A DNA stretch of 23,875 nt from Chara braunii (taxonomy: Eukaryota > Streptophyta > Charophyceae > Charales > Characeae), in the NCBI GenBank assembly GCA_003427395.1, contig BFEA01001032.1, positions 125,530 to 149,404 of the forward strand, written 5' to 3'. This document shows positions 19,969 through 23,875 of the stretch, one piece after another (position 1 is the first letter of the stretch; each line of letters opens with the position of its first letter). Position numbers and translations under genes: made by a program. Under the pieces are notes generated by a model. The model was not told where the DNA came from. It saw nothing but the letters and a program-made list of their open reading frames with translations, and did not search any database.

Positions 19969-20622
19969 ATGTCATACGCCCTAACACAAGCTGCCGGCTC
20001 GAACGCTCCAAATCCCAAGTGCCAAAAAACCAGCATGAAAGACATACTCAAGGAAACGAGGAGCTTACGAGAAAAGAAACGTGCAAAGACACACATCATT
20101 TATAGGTCAACGTCTGAGCTATGAGATTTCATCGAAGAGCTAAAAATTACGGGACAAAAACCTGCAGGATCAGTGCAATTGACAGAAATTGGATACCTCG
20201 TACAATTCAAATGGCGCTGGGCAAGAGATACACGTGTCCTTGACATGATACTGGCTGGCGTCAATCAAGAAAACGAAGTGGATGACATACATTGGACATT
20301 AACAAACGTTCACGGCAACACACAAAACGATCTGTTATCGCTTCTACGCAAAGGAACGGTCTACGATTATGACGAAGAGGTTACACTGCCTGCGATCGGA
20401 ACACTGATGACATTCAATCGAACCACAGGACATCGAATCAACATATGGAACGACAACGAGTATCCCTGTTTTAATGCAAACAGAAGATCGATGAAACCTG
20501 TTCCATCAGACAGAATTATACAGCAACACGTACAATCGACATCGAATGAGCATTTGTCTTCTGCACACAATTCAATTACAAGTACTGCAGACGCTCGAGA
20601 AGGTGCAGATCCAGCCGCATAA
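19969..20622 (+). CDS. Unknown protein with one internal TGA
   Basis: One frame from ATG 19969 (MSYALTQAAGSNAPNPKCQK) to TAA at 20620-20622, about 217 codons, is interrupted only by TGA at 20122-20124 in STSEL-stop-DFIEELK. The N-terminus is basic (TRSLREKKRAKTH). The second half, GSVQLTEIGYLVQFKWRW to GHRINIWNDNEYPCF, looks like a compact alternating-hydrophobic domain, followed by a Ser/Asn-rich tail. I do not recognise it. A pyrimidine-rich stretch ending CAG at 19951-19953 lies 16 bp before the ATG and could be a splice acceptor. Its GC content is visibly higher than that of the Helitron genes, so it may be a host-derived or captured gene. A donor-like AAG|GTAAAA lies just after the stop near 20630. 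Confidence 0.55.
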
Positions 20623-20675
20623 ATGATAAGGTAAAAATCTTCTATCATTTATACAAAAACCCAAAAACATAATAT

Positions 20676-21050
20676 ATGACAAACAACAAAAGTTTCTCCC
20701 CTACCTTTTCTCTTCTTCCTTCATACTATAATCAATACTACGAATATACAAAAAAATACAAATTCTACTTCATAAATAATAACATTTTTTTTTTCTTTTC
20801 TTTACACAAAAAACCAAAAAATATAATAAATAACAAACAACTGAAAATTAATTCCTTCCCATTTTTTCCTTCTTTCAATTTATAATAACTCTAACAACTA
20901 TAAATATATTCCCCAAATCAACAAAATTTATCTCAAATACCCATCTTCTACAGTCAACCCAGTCAACCTCTTTATTTGCACTGTCTCAAATCGTTTTTTG
21001 ATTACTACATACGAATGATTGTCTTTCTTATATTTGTCGTTTTTTTTTTT
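20676..21050. other. AT-rich intergenic or intronic spacer
   Basis: Holds T/A-rich sequence and a pyrimidine tract leading to TTTTTTTTTTTGCAG at 21041-21055, a good splice acceptor. If the donor-like GTAAAA near 20630 is real, this would be an intron of about 425 bp. Confidence 0.35.
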
Positions 21051-21084
21051 TGCAGGTATCATTCATATCCGATCTTCGTATACA

Positions 21085-21426
21085 ATGTTAACTCTTCATC
21101 ATTCTTTCAACGATCTTCACACATATTTACAACAACACAACCAACAACACGAATTCCAAATCGACGAGGAAGAAATTATTATCTCTTACTTCACATATCA
21201 CTCTACAACTTCTTTATCGTTGTATATTTTCCTAGCAGATATCACACCACCACCAACAAATTCTCAAAATATACGTATTGCCATCATCAACGACAAGATT
21301 TGCCTTTTAGATACACCTCATCCTAGAACAATAATTCTACTAACTAATACCACTCATCATAAATACCTTTTCACAACTATTATCGCTTTCAATGCATCAT
21401 TTGCTTTAACATATATCCTTAACTAA
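21085..21426 (+). CDS. Small hypothetical protein (113 aa)
   Basis: Open frame from ATG 21085 to TAA 21424-21426, starting 30 bp after the acceptor-like CAG at 21053-21055. The product begins MLTLHHSFNDLHTYLQQH, has an acidic patch (IDEEE), a hydrophobic stretch (TSLSLYIFLADI) and a second half of alternating strands (NIRIAIINDKICLLDT, ending LTYILN). I do not recognise it. Codon use resembles the Helitron proteins. It could be a Helitron accessory gene, an exon of the 19969 gene, or chance. Confidence 0.4.
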   Translation: MLTLHHSFNDLHTYLQQHNQQHEFQIDEEEIIISYFTYHSTTSLSLYIFLADITPPPTNSQNIRIAIINDKICLLDTPHPRTIILLTNTTHHKYLFTTIIAFNASFALTYILN

Positions 21427-21474
21427 CAAAAACAATACATACCTCGTTTGTCTTTCTCTCCTCTTTCATGGTAG

Positions 21475-21687
21475 ATCAATAAAGTTTTCCACAACAAACC
21501 GAAGAATCGACGACTACATCCACATCGCAATGGAAGGCGAACCAAGCTTGCATCACACAAAAACGGTCGACATCAAACGATATCTTTCTTTTTTGATGAG
21601 ATGCAACCAAGACAACTGTACAAGCAGAATGATTACTGGTTGAAGCAGGACACAAACAAAGCGCTCAAATGGATTCTGGCGACATGA
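21475..21687 (+). CDS. Candidate terminal exon encoding a basic peptide
   Basis: A pyrimidine-rich acceptor (CTCCTCTTTCATGGTAG, ending 21474) opens a 71-codon frame to TGA at 21685-21687. The peptide is very basic at first (NKPKNRRLHPHRNGRRTKLA) and then becomes an amphipathic-looking stretch (EMQPRQLYKQNDYWLKQ, ALKWILAT). There is no ATG at the start, so it would need an upstream exon; none is certain. Its base composition matches 19969-20622 more than the AT-rich frame between them, which fits one split gene, but the phase cannot be checked here. Confidence 0.3.
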   Translation: MNKVFHNKPKNRRLHPHRNGRRTKLASHKNGRHQTISFFFDEMQPRQLYKQNDYWLKQDTNKALKWILAT

Positions 21688-21884
21688 GGATCTTTGTAGA
21701 GATTCTATACCGTTACTTCAACAATGGAAACTCTCCCCACGTTAGCTTTTTCATATTTTTTTCTTTGCTATTAGTTCAAGACATAGTATTTGACTTCAAA
21801 CATTCGACTGGAAACAGATGACAACTTTATACCGTCATAAATACATACTGATACATGAATAAGATAAATAAAATAGGACGTAAC

Positions 21885-21955
21885 ATACACTGTACAAAAA
21901 ATGAAATAACGACTGTACAATGTACGATAGGCTAAACTGTATTACTACAGTGTAT
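21885..21955. repeat. Nested inverted repeat
   Basis: ATACACTGTA at 21885-21894 is exactly complementary in inverse order to TACAGTGTAT at 21946-21955. Inside it lie GTACA-A-TGTAC and further ACTGTA motifs. It could form a hairpin in single-stranded DNA or RNA. The sequence from 21690 to 22400 holds no supportable gene. Confidence 0.75.
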
Positions 21956-22418
21956 AATAGAATAAATTCTAAATATATCACATTACTGTTGAGATAATTA
22001 GACAAAATAGGTTTGTTTGAAATAATAATCACCTGTGCTAATACTGAGGTAATGCCTAGGAAACAAATGACTTTGTTCTCTTGCTTTTCCTTTTCACCTT
22101 CTTTTGGCCTTTAAATCTTTGTTACAATACATAATATAGAGCCTACGATATCACTAATGCCCAAATCTCAGAAGGTAGATAACATTGGTCGGAGATGGCA
22201 CTAGCCAAGTATGCTACCCTCCTCATGAGAGCCTTTATAACAATTGCAAACAGCAACACTACAATGACAATACTGTATCCATGACAATCTTGGTTCGATA
22301 AACATTGACACCATTTAAGATCCAACAGTTAGACAATTCAAGCATCCTTGCCACACACAGTTTCAAAATCTGCAAACAAAGATCAATCCCTAGAAATCAT
22401 TGCTTGTTCCATTTTATC

Positions 22419-22640
22419 TTTTTTTTTTTTTTTTTTTCTACATGCCCAACCACCCGAGCCACTCTCCACAAATAGCCCCTTTTCCCTTTTCACCATTCCC
22501 AATAATGCATCTGCCCAAAAAACATTACTTGTTCTTTTTTTTTTTTTTTTTTTTTTTTTACTACCCTGCAAACCACCCAGGGCACTTTCCACTAACAACT
22601 GAACTTTCCACACAGAGCTCAACTTGCAACACACAACACA
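22419..22640. repeat. Tandem repeat, period about 123 bp, with poly-T
   Basis: Two copies each begin with a long poly-T and continue with a CTACnnTGCnnAACCACCC core (22438 and 22561), then GnCACTnTCCAC and TTTCC. From 22640 to 23200 I find T-rich sequence without a credible gene. Confidence 0.75.
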
Positions 22641-23205
22641 TGCCCTGCCAACACCCACAAAATTATTGTTCTCTATCTTTCTTTTTTTCCTACATTTGTA
22701 CATTCACTAGCTTTGCACAAAAACTTTTGCAACGTGTAGAAGATACCAAATCTTTGTTCATATATTATACGATTTTATAACTTCACCGTCCAAGAATAAG
22801 ATTGGTTCCACTTCTTTGTTTTTTTTTTTGCTATATGTCACCCGATTGTTCCCTTGTTGGAGGCCTGTTTTTCTCTTCTTTTTTTTTTCATGCATGAAAA
22901 ACTTCCTAAGAAACAGAAGCTTTCCATAAACTTTTTCAACGCTTCCGGATCTTCTTATAGAGATGTCATGAGATGGTTTTCCATTTTTTTAATCCCTCTC
23001 GGTTCTTGACTAATCTGCTTGCTGTTTTGCTTCTGAACCAAGGAATACTGTTAACTGTTTTGACTGTGTCTGCAGCCTTGCCTTGCACCCAGCCAGAATA
23101 GCGGGCAGCATGCTTGTCGCTGTTACTATTTCATATGCAACGTCGGGCCTATTTCTCGGCATTATTAAAACGACAACCTTTAAAAAAAAAGAAAAAAAAA
23201 AAAAC

Positions 23206-23517
23206 CAATATCCACGCTTCTCCATCAACCACAACCCAAAAAAAAAAAAAAAAAGGCGAAATGACGCGTGGACATGGAACGCTCAAGGGGATAATTGTCT
23301 GTGTGCAGGCTGCAACTTATAGCTACCTTCATGAGTAATAAAGCTTGTGCACTGTGATTAATGCCGCTGCAGCTTGTGGATAAATATAATGTAACTTCAG
23401 AAGAAGTACAGCCAGTGCAGCGGCGTCGCAAATCTCAACGAACGGCAATGTAGAAAAAAGAAATCACGTACCATCAGGGCCAAGAACAGTATCCAGGCTT
23501 CTCCATCGGCCAAAACC
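23206..23517. repeat. Short repeat pair next to A-tracts
   Basis: 23206-23237 and 23486-23517 share about 27 of 32 bases around a CTTCTCCATC core. Each is followed by a run of A. They may be ends of a small retroposon. Confidence 0.55.
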
Positions 23518-23540
23518 AAAAAAAAAACAAAGGAAAGTGC

Positions 23541-23609
23541 ATGAGGCCAATGAGGATTGAACCCAAGAGAGCAAAAGACCTGCTTGTGTAGTAGACTCTG
23601 CCATACAGG
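23541..23609 (-). ncRNA. tRNA-like Pol III promoter remnant
   Basis: On the minus strand TGGCAGAGTC (A-box-like, about 23594-23603) is followed about 30 bases later by GGGTTCAATCC (B-box, 23553-23563), the spacing of a tRNA or tRNA-derived SINE head. It is not a working tRNA: the acceptor arms do not pair, GG is missing from the D loop, and the T stem has a mismatch. The remaining end of the window shows no gene and closes with poly-T. Confidence 0.35.
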
Positions 23610-23875
23610 AAGAGTACATTCAACTCAGGTTGCATTTTGTACCAATGAGTGGCAGGGTTTGTGTTGTGGGAAGTGTCATCGAAATTCCAAGGGAGAGAAC
23701 TTGACCGGCTATTTCGAAGTTACAAGTGTATGGCATATTTGTGCGGCCGGCCGACCCACCATAATTGCAATCCCTATACCTTCGAGTTGCGTGTGTGCGG
23801 TTTCTAGCAACTGTAACTTTCAAATCTCATTGAACAGTATCTGCAACCCCTACACCCTTTTTTTTTTTTTTTTTT

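Noticed and set aside
9966-20124. Reassigned stop codons (TAA/TAG as Gln)
   Set aside because: TGA also interrupts the frames where Arg is expected, real frameshifts are present, and TAA ends the downstream unknown genes. Mutational decay explains the data better.
18516-22000. Exact Helitron 3' terminus
   Set aside because: CTRR is too short to call, and no convincing GC-rich hairpin 10-12 bases before one was seen.
22348-22780. Phe-rich plus-strand frames and a Lys-rich minus-strand frame
   Set aside because: Produced by the poly-T-containing 123-bp tandem repeat.
23010-23431. Minus-strand frames with plausible composition (for example RNRPDVAYEIVTATSMLPA)
   Set aside because: Short, broken by homopolymers, and overlapping a short repeat; no recognisable domain.

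Overview
Eukaryotic, AT-rich nuclear-type DNA. It carries very long poly-T/poly-A tracts (one of 58 T), many decayed tandem duplications, splice-site-like signals (GTAAGT; pyrimidine tract followed by CAG) and a U6 snRNA-like sequence. The species cannot be named from the sequence. A repeat-rich protist or early-diverging fungus is compatible, but that is a guess.

Layout. 1-2.2 kb holds layered, diverged tandem duplications around homopolymers, plus a library artefact: the Nextera mate-pair junction adapter sits at 1480-1517 between two identical 275-bp copies, so this stretch is misassembled. 2.2-4.5 kb holds a 12-bp minisatellite, a candidate intron and a possible minus-strand gene of unknown function broken by a 145-bp tandem duplication. 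4.5-9.4 kb has no recognisable protein gene. It contains a 40-41-bp minisatellite, a minus-strand U6-like locus, a degenerate 31-bp array running straight upstream of it, and two small interspersed repeat families.

9.4-19.8 kb is the core of the window. It is a decayed, autonomous Helitron on the plus strand encoding, in order: a basic N-terminal region with internal repeats and a C4 zinc-binding domain, the Helitron N domain, an HUH/two-tyrosine Rep nuclease, a Pif1-type SF1 helicase and a Ulp1-like (C48) cysteine protease. From 15652 to 18516 the helicase and protease lie in one frame, broken by five stop codons and no frameshift, so the ancestor very probably made a helicase-protease fusion. 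The Rep half carries several frameshifts and stops, and a 406-bp tandem duplication sits at the start of the helicase.

The Helitron core is flanked by two diverged members of the same unrecognised protein family: a broken copy upstream (9462-10638) and a nearly intact copy downstream (18677-19747). The downstream copy is followed by another unknown gene with one internal TGA (19969-20622) and by small candidate exons to about 21.7 kb. Most in-frame stops across the region could each arise by one C-to-T change from CAA, CAG or CGA. The last 2 kb holds an inverted repeat, a 123-bp tandem repeat with poly-T, a short repeat pair and a tRNA-like Pol III promoter remnant, with no convincing gene.
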